A program made the translations under genes and the position numbers. DNA of 64,000 nt from Marivita hallyeonensis. GTDB taxonomy: Bacteria > Pseudomonadota > Alphaproteobacteria > Rhodobacterales > Rhodobacteraceae. Below, in pieces: positions 16,582 to 33,340 of this stretch. Position 1 is the stretch's first letter; the number at the start of each line of letters is the position of its first letter. The notes under the pieces are model-generated. The model did no database searches. It was not told the DNA's origin and worked only from the letters and a program-made list of their open reading frames with translations. Location: NCBI RefSeq assembly GCF_900129875.1, contig NZ_FQXC01000005.1, forward strand, positions 1-64,000, in the 5' to 3' direction.

Positions 16582-16613
16582 GCAACTACCTAGTTAGTTG
16601 CGAGTGATTTGCA
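16582..16613. promoter_or_regulatory. Candidate Mur/Fur-type operator upstream of sitA
   Basis: GCAACTA and TAGTTGC are perfect seven-base arms around six bases (16582-16601). A second, overlapping TTGC...GCA element follows (16598-16613). The site lies 45-75 bases before the sitA start. Manganese importers of alphaproteobacteria are commonly repressed by Mur, a Fur-family protein that binds AT-centred dyads with TTGC/GCAA ends. The assignment is by position and general shape. Confidence 0.5.
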
Positions 16614-16657
16614 TCTACAGGGCGAAAGCCTGTATATCTCATCGGGAGGTTCCAAGA

Positions 16658-17557
16658 ATGAAGAAGCTTTTCCTTGCTGTGTCTGTCTCTGCCGTGACGG
16701 CTGCCTTCGCCGGGCAGGCGTGGGCGGACGACAAGATGAAGGTGGTTACCACTTTCACCGTGATCGCGGATATGGCGTCGAATGTGGCTGGCGACGCGGC
16801 CGAAGTCGTGTCGGTGACCAAGCCCGGCGCGGAAATCCACGGATACGAGCCGACGCCGCAGGACATCGTCCGCGCGTCGAATGCCGATCTGATCCTGTGG
16901 AACGGTATGAACCTCGAGCTTTGGTTCGAGCAGTTCCTTTCGAACCTCGGGGATGTGCCGTCCGTGACAGTCTCCGAAGGCATCGACCCGATCTCGATCT
17001 CGTCCGGCAGCTACGAAGGCAAACCCAACCCGCATGCCTGGATGGGTCTCGATAATGCGCTGATCTATATCGACAATATCGTCACGGCATTCTCAGAGCA
17101 GGACCCCGAAAATGCCGAGATCTACCGCGCGAATGCGGAGGCCTACAAGGAACAGCTGCGCGCCACGCTCCAGCCTCTGCGTGACGAAATCGCGTCCATT
17201 CCGGTGGACCAGCGCTGGCTCGTGACCTGTGAGGGCGCGTTCAGCTACCTTGCCCGGGATTTCGGGATGAAAGAGCTTTACCTCTGGCCGATGAATGCCG
17301 ACCAGAACGGCACGCCACAACAGGTGCGCGCGGTGATTGACGGGGTGCGGGACAACAACATTCCAGTCGTGTTCTGCGAGAGCACAGTGAACACCGCCCC
17401 TGCGGAACAGGTCGCGCGAGAGACAGGTGCCGCCTATGGCGGCGTCCTGTATGTCGACTCGCTCAGCGAAGCGGACGGTCCTGTGCCCACCTATCTCGAT
17501 TTGCTCACCGTGACCTCGCGCACCGTCGCGGAGGGCCTGACCGCTGCCACGAACTAG
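16658..17557 (+). CDS. sitA: Mn/Fe ABC transporter substrate-binding protein
   Basis: A 299-residue periplasmic metal-binding protein. Signal peptide MKKLFLAVSVSAVTAAFAGQ, cleavage after AWA. The four expected ligands are visible in IHGYEPTP (His), PNPHAWM (His), TCEGAFSYL (Glu) and YVDSLSE (Asp). A Glu as third ligand and the absence of a His-rich loop fit the manganese/iron (SitA/MntC) branch rather than ZnuA. Start ATG at 16658 with GGGAGG nine bases upstream. It is first of the four-gene operon sitABCD. Confidence 0.88.
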   Translation: MKKLFLAVSVSAVTAAFAGQAWADDKMKVVTTFTVIADMASNVAGDAAEVVSVTKPGAEIHGYEPTPQDIVRASNADLILWNGMNLELWFEQFLSNLGDVPSVTVSEGIDPISISSGSYEGKPNPHAWMGLDNALIYIDNIVTAFSEQDPENAEIYRANAEAYKEQLRATLQPLRDEIASIPVDQRWLVTCEGAFSYLARDFGMKELYLWPMNADQNGTPQQVRAVIDGVRDNNIPVVFCESTVNTAPAEQVARETGAAYGGVLYVDSLSEADGPVPTYLDLLTVTSRTVAEGLTAATN

Positions 17558-17654
17558 GCGCGGCCTATATTGAAAGTTGGTGGACCTGCGGTGCGCGCAT
17601 CGCAGGTTCGCGCGTTTCCGGCCCCTTGGGGCCATTAAGTCGAAGGATACCGTC

Positions 17655-18554
17655 ATGCTTGACGCCCAAAACGCAACGATTGACGCACCGGACTCCGAAC
17701 CCGGCGGTGCGGGCTTGTCGGCGCACGACGTCACGGTGACCTATCGCAACGGGCACACCGCACTGTGGGATGCGACCTTCGAGATCCCACGTGGTACGGT
17801 CACGGCTTTGGTCGGCATCAACGGGGCGGGCAAATCCACGTTGTTCAAGGCGATCATGGGATTTGTGCCCGCGGCCAAAGGACAGATCCGCATCCTTGGC
17901 ATGACGGTGAAAGAGGCATTGGCGAAGAACCTCGTGGCCTATGTTCCCCAATCCGAAGAGGTCGACTGGGCCTTTCCGGTTCTCGTCGAAGACGTGGTCA
18001 TGATGGGTCGTTACGGCCATATGGGCTTTCTGCGCCGCCCTGCAGCGGCCGATCACACCGCCGTTGATGAGGCGCTCCGCCGGGTGAACATGCAGGACTT
18101 CCGCCATCGCCAGATCGGCGAGCTGTCCGGTGGTCAGCGCAAACGTGTGTTCCTTGCCCGCGCATTGGCGCAGGACGGGCAGGTGATCCTGCTGGACGAG
18201 CCGTTCACCGGCGTTGACGTAAAAACCGAGGACCAGATCGTCGCCCTCCTGCGCGAATTGCGGGACGAAGGCCGCGTGATGCTGGTCTCGACGCACAACC
18301 TTGGGTCGGTGCCCGAGTTCTGTGACCGCACGATCCTCGTCAAAGGCACCGTGCTGTGTCACGGCCCGACTGAGACGACCTTCACGCGCGAGAACCTCGA
18401 AGCTGCGTTCGGTGGCGTGTTGCGCCACTTCACGCTGGGCGGCGAAGCGCTGCACGACGATGAGGACGCGCGCGAGATCACGATTTTCACCGACGACGAA
18501 CGGCCGTTTGTGCAATACGGCGAAATCACCCAAAAAACGGATCCAGACGCATGA
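17655..18554 (+). CDS. sitB: Mn/Fe ABC transporter ATP-binding protein
   Basis: A 299-residue ABC ATPase: Walker [10 protein letters not shown] (54-62), signature LSGGQRKR, Walker B VILLDEPF, and the switch His in STHNLG. The ATG at 17655 has AAGGA eight bases upstream, and no ribosome site supports an earlier in-frame start. An N-terminal extension of about 20 residues precedes the core, and a C-terminal tail of about 40 follows it. It overlaps sitC by 4 bp (ATGA). It powers import of the metal delivered by SitA. Confidence 0.9.
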   Translation: MLDAQNATIDAPDSEPGGAGLSAHDVTVTYRNGHTALWDATFEIPRGTVTALVGINGAGKSTLFKAIMGFVPAAKGQIRILGMTVKEALAKNLVAYVPQSEEVDWAFPVLVEDVVMMGRYGHMGFLRRPAAADHTAVDEALRRVNMQDFRHRQIGELSGGQRKRVFLARALAQDGQVILLDEPFTGVDVKTEDQIVALLRELRDEGRVMLVSTHNLGSVPEFCDRTILVKGTVLCHGPTETTFTRENLEAAFGGVLRHFTLGGEALHDDEDAREITIFTDDERPFVQYGEITQKTDPDA

Positions 18555-19453
18555 TCGACCTCCTGCTGGAGCCGTTCACCTACAGCTACATGACAAATGC
18601 CATGTGGGTGTCCGCGCTTGTGGGGGCGGTCTGCGCATTCCTGTCGGCTTATTTGATGCTCAAGGGCTGGTCGCTGATTGGTGACGCGCTGGCGCATTCC
18701 GTTGTACCGGGTGTGGCTGGAGCCTACATCCTCGGTCTGCCGTTCGCCCTGGGGGCCTTCATTGCCGGAGGGCTGGCAGCCGGGGGCATGCTCTTTCTGT
18801 CCGAACGGTCGGGTCTCAAGCCCGATGTCATCATTGGCCTGATCTTCACGTCCTTCTTCGGGCTCGGCCTGTTCATGGTCTCGCTCAATCCGATGTCGGT
18901 TTCGGTTCAGACAATCACGATGGGCAACATCCTTGCCATCACGCCAGAGGATACGCTGCAACTAGCGATCATCGGGGTTGTGTCGCTCGTGGTGCTATTG
19001 GCGAAGTGGAAAGACCTGATGGTCACCTTCTTCGACGAAAACCACGCCCGCGCCATAGGGTTGCGACCCGGCCTCTTGAAGGCGATCTTCTTTGTCCTGC
19101 TTTCGGCCTCGGTCGTGGCAGCGATGCAGACGGTGGGGGCGTTTCTCGTCATTGCGATGGTGGTGACCCCGGGCGCCACGGCCTACCTGCTCTGTGATCG
19201 GTTCCCGCGCCTGATCCTCTTGTCGGTGACGATCGGAGCGCTGAGCAGTTTCTTCGGGGCCTACATCAGCTACTTCCTCGACGGCGCGACGGGCGGGATC
19301 ATCGTCACACTGCAAACGCTGGTGTTTCTTCTGGCGTTCGTTTTCGCGCCCAAGCACGGGCTTCTGGCGGCGAAACGCAAGGCCAGAGCCGCGCTGGAAA
19401 AAAGCGCGGGTCAGACACGGGTCACTCATCGCCCCGCGCAAGAGGGTCTCTGA
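18551..19453 (+). CDS. sitC: Mn/Fe ABC transporter permease
   Basis: A 300-residue ABC-3 family permease with about eight to nine membrane helices. It has the early [20 protein letters not shown] segment and the late [20 protein letters not shown] segment typical of metal-type permeases. It is a paralogue of the next gene. Four-gene systems with two permeases are characteristic of SitABCD/YfeABCD rather than ZnuABC. It shares one base with the start of sitD (TGATG). Confidence 0.9.
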   Translation: MIDLLLEPFTYSYMTNAMWVSALVGAVCAFLSAYLMLKGWSLIGDALAHSVVPGVAGAYILGLPFALGAFIAGGLAAGGMLFLSERSGLKPDVIIGLIFTSFFGLGLFMVSLNPMSVSVQTITMGNILAITPEDTLQLAIIGVVSLVVLLAKWKDLMVTFFDENHARAIGLRPGLLKAIFFVLLSASVVAAMQTVGAFLVIAMVVTPGATAYLLCDRFPRLILLSVTIGALSSFFGAYISYFLDGATGGIIVTLQTLVFLLAFVFAPKHGLLAAKRKARAALEKSAGQTRVTHRPAQEGL

Positions 19454-20301
19454 TGGACGTCGAAACGCTTCTCCTGCCGTTCCGCTTCGCCTTCATGCAG
19501 AACGCGTTCCTGATCTCGATCATGGTCGCGGTGCCGACGGCGCTCCTGTCGTGTTTTCTGGTGCTCAAAGGCTGGGCGCTGATGGGCGATGCGGTCAGTC
19601 ACGCTGTCCTGCCGGGCATTGTGCTGGCTTACATCCTCGGTTTGCCGCTGATCGTCGGGGCCTTTGCCGCAGGCATGACCTGCGCCCTCGCGACCGGGTA
19701 TCTGGCGAACAACAGCAGGGTGAAACAGGACACCGTGATGGGGGTCGTGTTTTCGGGCATGTTTGGTCTGGGGATCGTCCTCTACGTCTCGGTTGAGACG
19801 AATGCCCATCTCGATCACATCCTGTTCGGCAACATGCTCGGCGTCGGGGCAAGCGATCTGTGGACCGCCGGGATCATCTCGGCCCTCGTCGCCCTGGTCC
19901 TGATCCTGAAGTGGAAAGACCTGCTCTTGCACAGCTTCGATCCGGCGCAGGCGCAGGCTTCGGGTCTCTACGTCAACGTGCTTCATTACGGGCTGCTGGC
20001 GGCGCTGTCGCTGACCATCGTTGCGACGCTGTCGGCCGTTGGCCTTATCCTCGCCATTGGCTTGCTGATCGCACCGGGGGCGATTGCCTTCCTGCTGGTG
20101 CGCCAGTTCTCGACCATGCTCTGGGTCTCGGTTCTGGTTTGCGTCGCGTCAATGCTCGCAGGAACCTATCTGAGCTTCTTCCTCGACAGCGCACCCGCCC
20201 CGACCATTGTGTTGATCTTGACAGTGCTGTTCTTGGCGGCGTTCGTCCGCCGCCAGATGCTCACCCGTCGGGCGTCCAGACTGAAGGTGCGCAAGGCGTA
20301 A
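19453..20301 (+). CDS. sitD: Mn/Fe ABC transporter permease
   Basis: A 282-residue ABC-3 family permease, paralogous to sitC: FLVLKGWALMGDAVSHAVLPG and VGLILAIGLLIAPGAIAFLL occupy equivalent positions. It likely forms a heterodimeric channel with SitC. Last gene of the operon, ending 19 bp before the convergent pgm stop. Confidence 0.9.
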   Translation: MDVETLLLPFRFAFMQNAFLISIMVAVPTALLSCFLVLKGWALMGDAVSHAVLPGIVLAYILGLPLIVGAFAAGMTCALATGYLANNSRVKQDTVMGVVFSGMFGLGIVLYVSVETNAHLDHILFGNMLGVGASDLWTAGIISALVALVLILKWKDLLLHSFDPAQAQASGLYVNVLHYGLLAALSLTIVATLSAVGLILAIGLLIAPGAIAFLLVRQFSTMLWVSVLVCVASMLAGTYLSFFLDSAPAPTIVLILTVLFLAAFVRRQMLTRRASRLKVRKA

Positions 20302-20314
20302 CGTCCGTTGGACG
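20302..20314. terminator. Short hairpin between convergent sitD and pgm
   Basis: CGTCC and GGACG around GTT fill the 19-bp gap between two convergent stops. The stem is short and there is no T-run, so a bidirectional terminator role is tentative. Confidence 0.3.
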
Positions 20315-20320
20315 CGCATT

Positions 20321-23927
<3,607 letters not shown>

Positions 23928-23931
<4 letters not shown>

Positions 23932-26032
23932 GCCACGACCCTGTCGGTCAGGACGAAAGCGCTCACCGATTGCGCCGGGACGGTCACGCGATCGGTGTCG
24001 AGGCGGTGCGAGGACTGCACCATCTCGGACGTATCGATCTCGCGCGTCCAGGCGCGGGTCTCGGGGTCGGGAAGCGTCAATTCAAGATCGTCCTCACCCC
24101 GGTTGAAGGCCAAGAGAACCTCATCCGTCACCCTACGCCCGATTACACTCTCGGCGTTGCCGCGCAGGTGCAGACAGAGTGACGACAGGTCCGGATCGGT
24201 CCAGTCGATGTCGGTCCCTGCGAAGGACTGCCACTCCACATCAGGTTTCTGGTCAATCGGACGGATCGCGCCGTGCAGAAAACCCGATTGCCGCAGCACC
24301 GGGTGCGCTTGCCGGAACCGCGACAGCACCGTCGTGAATTCAATCAGCTCGGCATCCATGCTGGCCCAGTCAAGCCAGCTGATCTCGTTGTCCTGGCAGT
24401 AGCTGTTATTGTTGCCCTGTTGCGAGTTGCCGCCTTCGTCTCCCGCCAAGAGCATCGGCGTGCCTTGCGACAGGAACACAGTGGCCAGAAGGTTACGTTG
24501 CCGCTGACTGCGCTTGGCTTGGATGGCTGGATCGTCGGTCTCTCCCTCCACGCCAAAATTTTCGCTGAAATTCGCGCGGTGACCGTCCTGATTGTTCTCG
24601 CCATTGGCGTGATTGTGCCGCGCCTCGTAGCGCGTCGTGTCGGCCAGCGTGAACCCGTCATGTGACGCGGCATAGTTGACCGATGACCAGACCCGCCGCC
24701 CGCGCTGGTCGAAGATGTCGGCGGTGCCAAGCAACGCCGACCCAAGCCCTTGCGCCCCATGTGCGTCGCCGCGCCAGAACAGGCGTGCGGTATCGCGGAA
24801 CCGATCGTTCCATTCGGCGAATTTCGCTGGAAACGCGCCAAGCTGATACCCGCCAAAGCCGATATCCCACGGCTCCACGATGAGCTTGACGCCAGCCAGA
24901 ACCGGGTCCTGCCGCAGCGCGGTCAGAAACGCGCCATGCGGCTGAAACCCTTCCGCATCGCGGCAGAGCGTCGTGGCCAGGTCGAACCGAAACCCGTCAA
25001 TCCCGAAGGTCTGAACCCAGTAGCGGAGGCTGTCGAGGATCATGCGGGTGACAAACGGATGGCTGACGTCAAGCGTATTCCCGCAGCCGGTGTCGTTCAC
25101 GTAGTACCGCGGGTCCTCTTGCAAGCGATAGTACGACGCATTGTCGAGACCGCGAAACGAGAAGGTCGGTCCCAGGTGGTCACCCTCGGCCGAATGATTG
25201 TAGACCGCGTCCAGAATGACCTCGATCCCGGCAGCGTGGAACCGGTCCACCATTGCGCGGAACCCGCGCAGACCGGACGGCCCCATGTAGCGCGGTTCGA
25301 GCGCGAAAAATCCGGCCGTATTATACCCCCAGTAATTGACCAGACCGCGCCCGCCCAAGGCACCTTCCGACTTGATCGCCTGCACCGGCAGCAGTTCCAC
25401 CGCCGTCACGCCAAGTCGCGTCATGTGATCAAGCATCGCTGGTGAGGCCAGCCCGTCGAACGTGCCGCGCGCTTCGACCGGGACGTCAGGATGGCGCATC
25501 GTCAGACCCTTCACATGCGCCTCGTAGATAAACGTGCTCTCCCAACCCCGTCCCAGAGGTGTGGCCGTTGCGGGCAAGAAGCCCGGGTCCGGCACAACGC
25601 TTTTCGGCGTGTGGCCCGCACTGTCGCGAGTGTCAAATGACAGGTCTGCCTCTGGTGCGGTCAACGTGTAACCAAATGTGACAGGATGGTCGTTGAACGC
25701 CCCGAAGAAGGATTGGCTGTACGGGTCGATCAGAAGCTTGTTGAGGTTGAAGCGATGACCTGCCTCGGGCGCGTACGGCCCTGCCGCGCGATACCCGTAA
25801 AGCGTACCTGGCTTCACGCCGGGCAGGTAGCCGTGCCAAACCGATCCTGTGCGCTCCGGCAAGGGGAGCCGTAGCTCCTCACGCTTGCCGTCCGGCGAAA
25901 AAAGACACAGAAACACAGCCTCCGCGTTTTCCGAGAAGACGGCAAAATTTGTGCCATGCCCATCGAAATGCGCGCCCAGCCGGGTCGGCATGCCGGGTTC
26001 AAGCTGTGCAGAGACGGTGTTCTGATAGGTCA

Positions 26033-26033
<1 letters not shown>
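23928..26033 (-). CDS. glgX: Glycogen debranching enzyme (isoamylase type, GH13)
   Basis: A 701-residue GH13 protein with an N-terminal CBM48-like domain. The catalytic set is present: DAVYNHSAEG, GFRFDLATTL (Asp nucleophile), LIVEPWDIG (Glu acid/base) and ASHDGFTL (Asp). GlgX removes the short branch stubs left by glycogen phosphorylase. The ATG at 26033 shares one base with the glgA stop, and the TTG at 26036 is an alternative. Length is normal for the family. Confidence 0.95.
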
Positions 26034-27466
<1,433 letters not shown>

Positions 27467-27467
27467 G

Positions 27468-28727
27468 TCAGCCGTCCAGTTTATCAATCATCGACTGTGT
27501 GATGAGGCAGATGCCCCCTTCGGTGCGCCGGAAGCGCTTGGCGTCCAGTTCGGGGTCTTCACCCACGATCATCCCGGGCGGGATCTTTACACCGCGATCC
27601 AGCACCACGTTCTTGAGATAGGCCCGCCGTCCGACCTCGGCGTAAGGCAGGGCGACGACGCCCTCGAGCTGTGAATAGGAGTGCGTCTTCACGCCGGTGA
27701 ACAAGAGGCACCGGTACAGCGACGATCCCGAAATGATGCACCCGCCCGACACCATCGACGACACCGCCTGACCGCGGCGGCCTTCCTCGTTATGGATGAA
27801 TTTCGCGGGTGGGACCAATTCGGAATAGGTCCAGATCGGCCAATCGGTCGCGAAGATGTCCAGCTCCGGCTTGAAGTCCGTCAGGTCGATATTGGCCTGC
27901 CAGTAGGCATCGATCGTACCCACGTCGCGCCAGTAGGGTTCGGTCTCCAGCCCCGACATGACACAAGAGCGGCTGAACGGATGCGCCCGCGCGCCGCCTT
28001 CAGCCACGATGCTCGGGATGATGTCCTTACCGAAATCGTTGTCGGATTTCGGGTTTTCCGCGTCCTTCTTGAGGATCTCATAGAGATACTCGGCCTCGAA
28101 CACGTAAATTCCCATGCTCGCCAGCGATTTGGTGTCATCGCCCGGCATCGTGGGGGGCTCTGCCGGTTTCTCCACGAAGTCGAGAATGGTGTCATTGTCA
28201 TCGACATGCATGACGCCAAAGCCCTTCGCCTCGTCGCGCGGCACCGCGATGCAGCCGACGGTCACCTTGGCGCCGGACCGGACGTGTTCCTCGATCATGA
28301 AGGAATAGTCCTGCTTGTAGATGTGGTCACCTGCGAGGATCAGAACGTATTTCGGACCATAGCCGCGAATGATGTCGATGTTCTGCGTCACCGCATCGGC
28401 CGTGCCCTTGTACCAGTTCTCTTCGTTCAACTGTTGCGAGGCCGGCAGGATATCGAGCGACTCATTGCGTTCCGCGCGGAAGAAGCTCCAGCCGCGCTGG
28501 ATGTGGCGGATCAGGCTGTGTGCCTTGTATTGCGTCGCGACGCCTATTCGGCGGATACCCGAGTTGACCGCGTTCGACAGCGCGAAGTCGATGATCCGCG
28601 TCTTGCCGCCAAAATAGACGGCGGGTTTCGCGCGGATGTCCGTCATCTCTTTCAGGCGGCTACCGCGCCCCCCGGCCAGGATGAAGGCCATGCTTTGCTG
28701 TGCGAGACTGAATCTGTCTTCTTTCAT
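27468..28727 (-). CDS. glgC: Glucose-1-phosphate adenylyltransferase
   Basis: A 419-residue ADP-glucose pyrophosphorylase. [17 protein letters not shown] is the nucleotide-binding loop with the catalytic Arg, [19 protein letters not shown] follows, and a C-terminal left-handed beta-helix region carries the allosteric part. It makes ADP-glucose from glucose 1-phosphate and ATP, the committed and allosterically controlled step. A GGGGAGGG ribosome site precedes the ATG at 28727. Confidence 0.95.
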   Translation of the reverse strand: MKEDRFSLAQQSMAFILAGGRGSRLKEMTDIRAKPAVYFGGKTRIIDFALSNAVNSGIRRIGVATQYKAHSLIRHIQRGWSFFRAERNESLDILPASQQLNEENWYKGTADAVTQNIDIIRGYGPKYVLILAGDHIYKQDYSFMIEEHVRSGAKVTVGCIAVPRDEAKGFGVMHVDDNDTILDFVEKPAEPPTMPGDDTKSLASMGIYVFEAEYLYEILKKDAENPKSDNDFGKDIIPSIVAEGGARAHPFSRSCVMSGLETEPYWRDVGTIDAYWQANIDLTDFKPELDIFATDWPIWTYSELVPPAKFIHNEEGRRGQAVSSMVSGGCIISGSSLYRCLLFTGVKTHSYSQLEGVVALPYAEVGRRAYLKNVVLDRGVKIPPGMIVGEDPELDAKRFRRTEGGICLITQSMIDKLDG

Positions 28728-28754
28728 CTTTCCCTCCCCTCTGTCCGCGTGCGG

Positions 28755-30959
28755 TCAGTCCTCCAACTGAAAGAACACGGTCGCCAATGGTGGCACTGTG
28801 ATTTCGATAGAATAGGGGCACCCGTGCATCGAGACCGCGTCGGTCCGTGCGCCACCGGGGGTACCCGTATCCGTGCCGCCATAGATCGCGGCATCCGAGT
28901 TTAGTTTTTCGTCCCAATGCCCTTCATGCGGCACGCCGATGCGGAAACCGGTGCGCGGGACCGGGGTGAAATTCGCGACGACCAGAACGGGTGTCTCACC
29001 CGCCTCGCCGTATCTAACCCAGGAAAAGACCGAGTCCGCCGCGTTGCCGCCGTCGATCCAGCGGAACCCGTCTTCTTGATGGTCCTTCTGGAAGAGCGCG
29101 GGCGTCGCGCGGTAGAGCGTGTTCAGATCCCGCACCAAGCGCTGCATTCCCTCATGCGAGGCATGGTCAAGCAGGTGCCAGTCGAGGCTTGTTTCGTTGT
29201 TCCACTCCTGCGCCTGGGCGAACTCGCCGCCCATGAACAAGAGCTTCTTGCCGGGATGGCCCCACATGAAGCCGAAATAGGCACGCAGGTTCGCAAAGCG
29301 CTGCCAGTCGTCCCCCGGCATCCGGCCCAAGAGCGACCCCTTGCCATGCACCACCTCGTCATGGCTGAGCGGCAGGATGAAATTCTCGGAGAACGCGTAA
29401 TGCAGTCCGAAGGTCATCTTGTCGTGATGATATTTCCGGTTGATCGGATCTTCGGCCATGTAGCGCAGGGTGTCGTTCATCCACCCCATGTTCCACTTGA
29501 AGCCAAAGCCCAGGCCGCCCGCATCGACCGGAGCGCTGACGCCCGGAAACGCGGTGCTTTCCTCGGCGGCGGTCAGAATGCTGTCATCGGCGCCGTAGAC
29601 GGTCGTGTTCATCCGCTGCATAAAGGCAATCGCTTCGAGGTTCTCGCGCCCGCCATCCTTGTTGGGCACCCATTCGCCCTCTTTCCGCGAATAGTCGCGG
29701 TAAAGCATCGACGCCACGGCATCCACGCGCAGCCCGTCGATGTGGTATTCCTCGAACCAGAACCGCGCATTCGCGATCAGGAAGTTCTGCACCTCCGTGC
29801 GCCCGTAGTTGTAAACGAGCGTGTTCCAGTCCGGATGGAAGCCTTCTTTCGGGTCTGCATGTTCATAAAGAGGCGTGCCATCGAACCGGCCCAGCCCGTG
29901 CTGGTCGGTCGGGAAGTGCCCCGGCACCCAGTCGATGATAAGACCAATCCCAGCCGCATGGCAGGCATCGACGAACTGGCGGAACTCTTGCGGCGTGCCA
30001 AAACGCGAGGTCGGCGCGAAGAGGCCAACTGGCTGATAGCCCCACGAACCGCCAAACGGGTATTCCGACACCGGCGTCAATTCGATATGCGTGAACCCCA
30101 TGTCGCGCACGTAGTCGACAAGCATCGTTGCATGCTCAAGGTATGTGAGCGAGCGGTTACCCTCTTCCGGCACCCGCCGCCAGCTTTCCAGATGCACCTC
30201 GTAGATCGAGATCGGCTGGTCGATCCGCTGTTTCGCGCCGCGTTTCTTCAGCCAGCCAGCGTCGGACCAGTCGTACCCGTCAAGGTCTCGCACGACCGAC
30301 GCCGTGGCCGGTGGCAACTCCGCGCCAAATCCGACCGGGTCGGCTTTCAACGGCAGCAGGTTTCCATGCGCATCGAGGATTTCGTATTTGTAGACCGTGC
30401 CGTCCCCAAGTCCCGGAACGAAGATCTCGTGCACGCCCGTCGCGCCCCGGCGGCGCATCACGTGGCGGCGGCCATCCCAGCCGTTGAAGTCACCGACGAC
30501 CGAGACGCGCAACGCATTCGGTGCCCAGACCGCGAAATGCGTGCCATGGACACCCTCATGCGTGCAGACATGCGCCCCAAGCGCGTCCCACAGGTTGTCA
30601 TGCGTACCCTCGCCGAGAAGGTATTCGTCCATCTCGCCCAGCTTCGGGCCAAATGCATAGGCGTCCTGCTCTTCCCAGGACTCGCCGCCGCGTGTCAGGC
30701 GCAGTTTGTAGTCGAACCGGTTCTTTCGTCGCGGAACAACGCCCGCGTACAAGCCGTCCCGCACGTTTTCCAAAGCTGCAATCTTGCGCCCGGTCTTGGC
30801 GTCGAGCACCTCGACACTGTCCGCCTCGGGCCGCATGGCACGGACCACGATCTTACCGCCGATCTCGTGCAAGCCGAGCACCGCGAACGGATCCCCGTGC
30901 CGACCTTCAGCAATCGCGGCGGCAGTCCCGGCGTCGATCAGATCAGCAGTGTCGCTCAT
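28755..30959 (-). CDS. glgB: 1,4-alpha-glucan branching enzyme (GH13)
   Basis: A 734-residue branching enzyme of the long type, with N1 and CBM48 domains before the barrel. The barrel motifs are [21 protein letters not shown] (nucleophile Asp), [10 protein letters not shown] (Glu) and [14 protein letters not shown] (Asp). It introduces alpha-1,6 branches into the GlgA product. It overlaps glgP by 4 bp (ATGA), and glgC begins 27 bp after its stop, the widest gap in this operon. Confidence 0.96.
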   Translation of the reverse strand: MSDTADLIDAGTAAAIAEGRHGDPFAVLGLHEIGGKIVVRAMRPEADSVEVLDAKTGRKIAALENVRDGLYAGVVPRRKNRFDYKLRLTRGGESWEEQDAYAFGPKLGEMDEYLLGEGTHDNLWDALGAHVCTHEGVHGTHFAVWAPNALRVSVVGDFNGWDGRRHVMRRRGATGVHEIFVPGLGDGTVYKYEILDAHGNLLPLKADPVGFGAELPPATASVVRDLDGYDWSDAGWLKKRGAKQRIDQPISIYEVHLESWRRVPEEGNRSLTYLEHATMLVDYVRDMGFTHIELTPVSEYPFGGSWGYQPVGLFAPTSRFGTPQEFRQFVDACHAAGIGLIIDWVPGHFPTDQHGLGRFDGTPLYEHADPKEGFHPDWNTLVYNYGRTEVQNFLIANARFWFEEYHIDGLRVDAVASMLYRDYSRKEGEWVPNKDGGRENLEAIAFMQRMNTTVYGADDSILTAAEESTAFPGVSAPVDAGGLGFGFKWNMGWMNDTLRYMAEDPINRKYHHDKMTFGLHYAFSENFILPLSHDEVVHGKGSLLGRMPGDDWQRFANLRAYFGFMWGHPGKKLLFMGGEFAQAQEWNNETSLDWHLLDHASHEGMQRLVRDLNTLYRATPALFQKDHQEDGFRWIDGGNAADSVFSWVRYGEAGETPVLVVANFTPVPRTGFRIGVPHEGHWDEKLNSDAAIYGGTDTGTPGGARTDAVSMHGCPYSIEITVPPLATVFFQLED

Positions 30960-33340
30960 GCGGATTTCTCAAGCTTCGGTCGTGTGACGGACTCCGCGCC
31001 CCAGATATCGCGGGCATAGCCCGTGATCGTCCGGTCGGACGAGAACCATCCCATGCTTGCGGTATTGGCCAGCGCCATCGCCGCCCAGTTCTTTGCGTTC
31101 CGGTACGCCACATCCGCACGGCGCTGCGTATCGAAATAGCTGTCGAAATCGCAGGTCACGAGGAAATAGTCATGGTCATAAAGCATTCCCACGAGCCCAT
31201 GATACCGGCTTGGGTCGTGAGGTGCAAAACGGCCCTCGGCGATCTGGCCCAGCACCCGCTGCAGACGCGGGCTCGCCTCGATCGCGGCGCGGGCGAAGCC
31301 GTGATGCGTGCGCCGCTCCATCACCTCCTGCGCGGTCAGGCCGAACAGGAAGAAATTCTCGGACCCGACATGCTCGCGGATCTCCACGTTCGCGCCGTCC
31401 AGCGTGCCGATGGTCAGCGCGCCGTTCAGGGCGAATTTCATGTTACCAGTGCCAGACGCTTCCTTGCCCGCCGTCGAGATCTGTTCCGACAAATCCGCTG
31501 CCGGGATCAACCGTTCGGCCATCGTCACGTTATAGTTCGGCGGGTAGACGATCTTGAGCTTGTCGCCCGTCACCTCGTCGGCATTGATGACACCGGCCAC
31601 GTCGTTGATGAGCCGGATGATATCTTTCGCCACGAAGTACCCCGGTGCGGCCTTGCCGCCGAAGATCTTCACGCGGGGGGTCCAGTCTGCATTCGGAGTG
31701 TCGCGCATGTCGTTCCACAACGCGACAGTCTCCAGAAGGTTCATCAGCTGGCGTTTGTATTCGTGGATGCGCTTGATCTGCACGTCGAACATCGCCTCGG
31801 GATCAAGGGTGATCCCCATGGTTTCCCCGATCCAGTTCGACAGGTTGACCTTGTTTTCGCGCTTCGACGCGGTGAACGCCTCGATGAAGCCCACATCGTC
31901 GCGTTTTGACTTGAGCGTGGAAAGCTGTTCGAGGTCCGTCACCCAGCCCTCGCCGATCTCGTCCGTGATCAACCGCCGCAATGACGGGTTGCAGCCATGA
32001 AGCCAGCGGCGCGGCGTGATGCCGTTGGTCTGGTTGATGATCCGCGTCGGGTGGATACGGTGCAGGTCGGCGAAGACCGTTTCCTTGACCAATTCGGTGT
32101 GCAGCGCCGACACCCCGTTGACCTTGTGCGCCATGATGAAGGCCAGTTCGCCCATGCGCACATCGCCATGTTCAAGGATGCGTGGGCTTCCGGGATACTC
32201 GGACTGATGCGCGTGTTCGATGACGCGGATGATCTCAAGATGGCGCGGCAGGATACGACCCATCAGGTGTTCGCTCCACCGTTCCAGTGCCTCGGGCAAA
32301 AGCGTGTGGTTGGTGTAAGCCAGACAGCGCCGCGCGATGTCCATCGCCTCGTCCATCGGCAATCCGTGGTCGTCCACCAGAAGGCGCACCAGTTCCGGCC
32401 CGGCAATCGCCGGATGTGTGTCGTTCAACTGGATCGCCACGTAATCGGGCAGGGCACGGATGTCGTCATGGTCCTGCAGGTAGCGGCGCATCAGGTCCAT
32501 CAGCGACGCGGCCGTGAAGAAGTATTCCTGCTTCAACCGCAATTCCTTGCCGCTTTCCGTCGTGTCGTCGGGATAAAGCACCCGACTGATCGTGCGCGCC
32601 AGTGCCTCCGACCGTCCGGCGGCGAGGTAATCGCCGCGGTTGAAGCTTTCCAGATCGAAATCCTTCGACGGCTCCGCCGCCCACAGGCGCAGTGTGTTGC
32701 CCCATGCGCCCTTCCAGCCGACAATCGGCGTGTCATAGGCGGTGGCCATCACCACCTCGCCCGGATGCCAGTATGCCTTGCCTTCGTGGTGATCCACATG
32801 CCCGCCGAACCCGATCCGGTACTGTGCCTCCGGCCGTTCGAATTCCCACGCGTGCCGTTGTGTCAACCACGTCTCGGGCTTCTCGACCTGCTGGCCTTGC
32901 GCGAAGCTCTGTTCAAACAACCCGTGTTCGTAGCGGATGCCGTAGCCAAAGGCCGGGATGCCCAACGTGGCCAGCGAGTCCATGAAACAGGCGGCCAGCC
33001 GCCCCAATCCGCCATTGCCCAACGCCGCGTCAGGTTCGTCATGCACGATGGCGTCGTAGTCGAGCCCCAATTCGTCAATCGCGGCTTTGACCGCCTCTTC
33101 CATCTGAAGGTTGCCGATCATGTCCTCGATCAGCCGTCCCATCAGGAATTCCATCGACAGGTAATACACCCGCTTCGGCGAGGCCGCGTAGGTCTCGCGC
33201 GTGGCGTCGAACCACGTCTCGACCATCTGGTCGCGCAGGACGAGTGACAGCGCGATGCGCCAGTCATAAGTCGAGGCGTGCTCGGCGTCTTTGCCAAGCG
33301 AGTATTTCAGGCGGTTCAGAATGTCGGTTTTCATCGTCAT
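30956..33340 (-). CDS. glgP: Glycogen phosphorylase (GT35)
   Basis: About 794 residues, normal for GlgP/MalP. The pyridoxal-phosphate lysine lies in [20 protein letters not shown] near residue 635. The N-terminal [20 protein letters not shown] and [19 protein letters not shown] segments are intact. It releases glucose 1-phosphate from glycogen. It is first in the seven-gene operon glgP-glgB-glgC-glgA-glgX-malQ-pgm. The start is uncertain: ATG at 33340, ATG at 33334 or TTG at 33352, none with a strong ribosome site. A LacI-type palindrome lies just upstream. Confidence 0.95.
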   Translation of the reverse strand: MTMKTDILNRLKYSLGKDAEHASTYDWRIALSLVLRDQMVETWFDATRETYAASPKRVYYLSMEFLMGRLIEDMIGNLQMEEAVKAAIDELGLDYDAIVHDEPDAALGNGGLGRLAACFMDSLATLGIPAFGYGIRYEHGLFEQSFAQGQQVEKPETWLTQRHAWEFERPEAQYRIGFGGHVDHHEGKAYWHPGEVVMATAYDTPIVGWKGAWGNTLRLWAAEPSKDFDLESFNRGDYLAAGRSEALARTISRVLYPDDTTESGKELRLKQEYFFTAASLMDLMRRYLQDHDDIRALPDYVAIQLNDTHPAIAGPELVRLLVDDHGLPMDEAMDIARRCLAYTNHTLLPEALERWSEHLMGRILPRHLEIIRVIEHAHQSEYPGSPRILEHGDVRMGELAFIMAHKVNGVSALHTELVKETVFADLHRIHPTRIINQTNGITPRRWLHGCNPSLRRLITDEIGEGWVTDLEQLSTLKSKRDDVGFIEAFTASKRENKVNLSNWIGETMGITLDPEAMFDVQIKRIHEYKRQLMNLLETVALWNDMRDTPNADWTPRVKIFGGKAAPGYFVAKDIIRLINDVAGVINADEVTGDKLKIVYPPNYNVTMAERLIPAADLSEQISTAGKEASGTGNMKFALNGALTIGTLDGANVEIREHVGSENFFLFGLTAQEVMERRTHHGFARAAIEASPRLQRVLGQIAEGRFAPHDPSRYHGLVGMLYDHDYFLVTCDFDSYFDTQRRADVAYRNAKNWAAMALANTASMGWFSSDRTITGYARDIWGAESVTRPKLEKSA

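Noticed and set aside
16658-20301. The metal importer as a ZnuABC zinc system
   Set aside because: There is no His-rich loop in the binding protein, the third ligand is Glu and there are two permease genes, all of which point to the Sit/Mn-Fe type.
28917-31019. A 700-codon open frame opposite glgB
   Set aside because: It mirrors a perfectly conserved branching enzyme gene; its product is Arg/His-rich with no domain. Long antisense frames are expected in GC-rich coding DNA.
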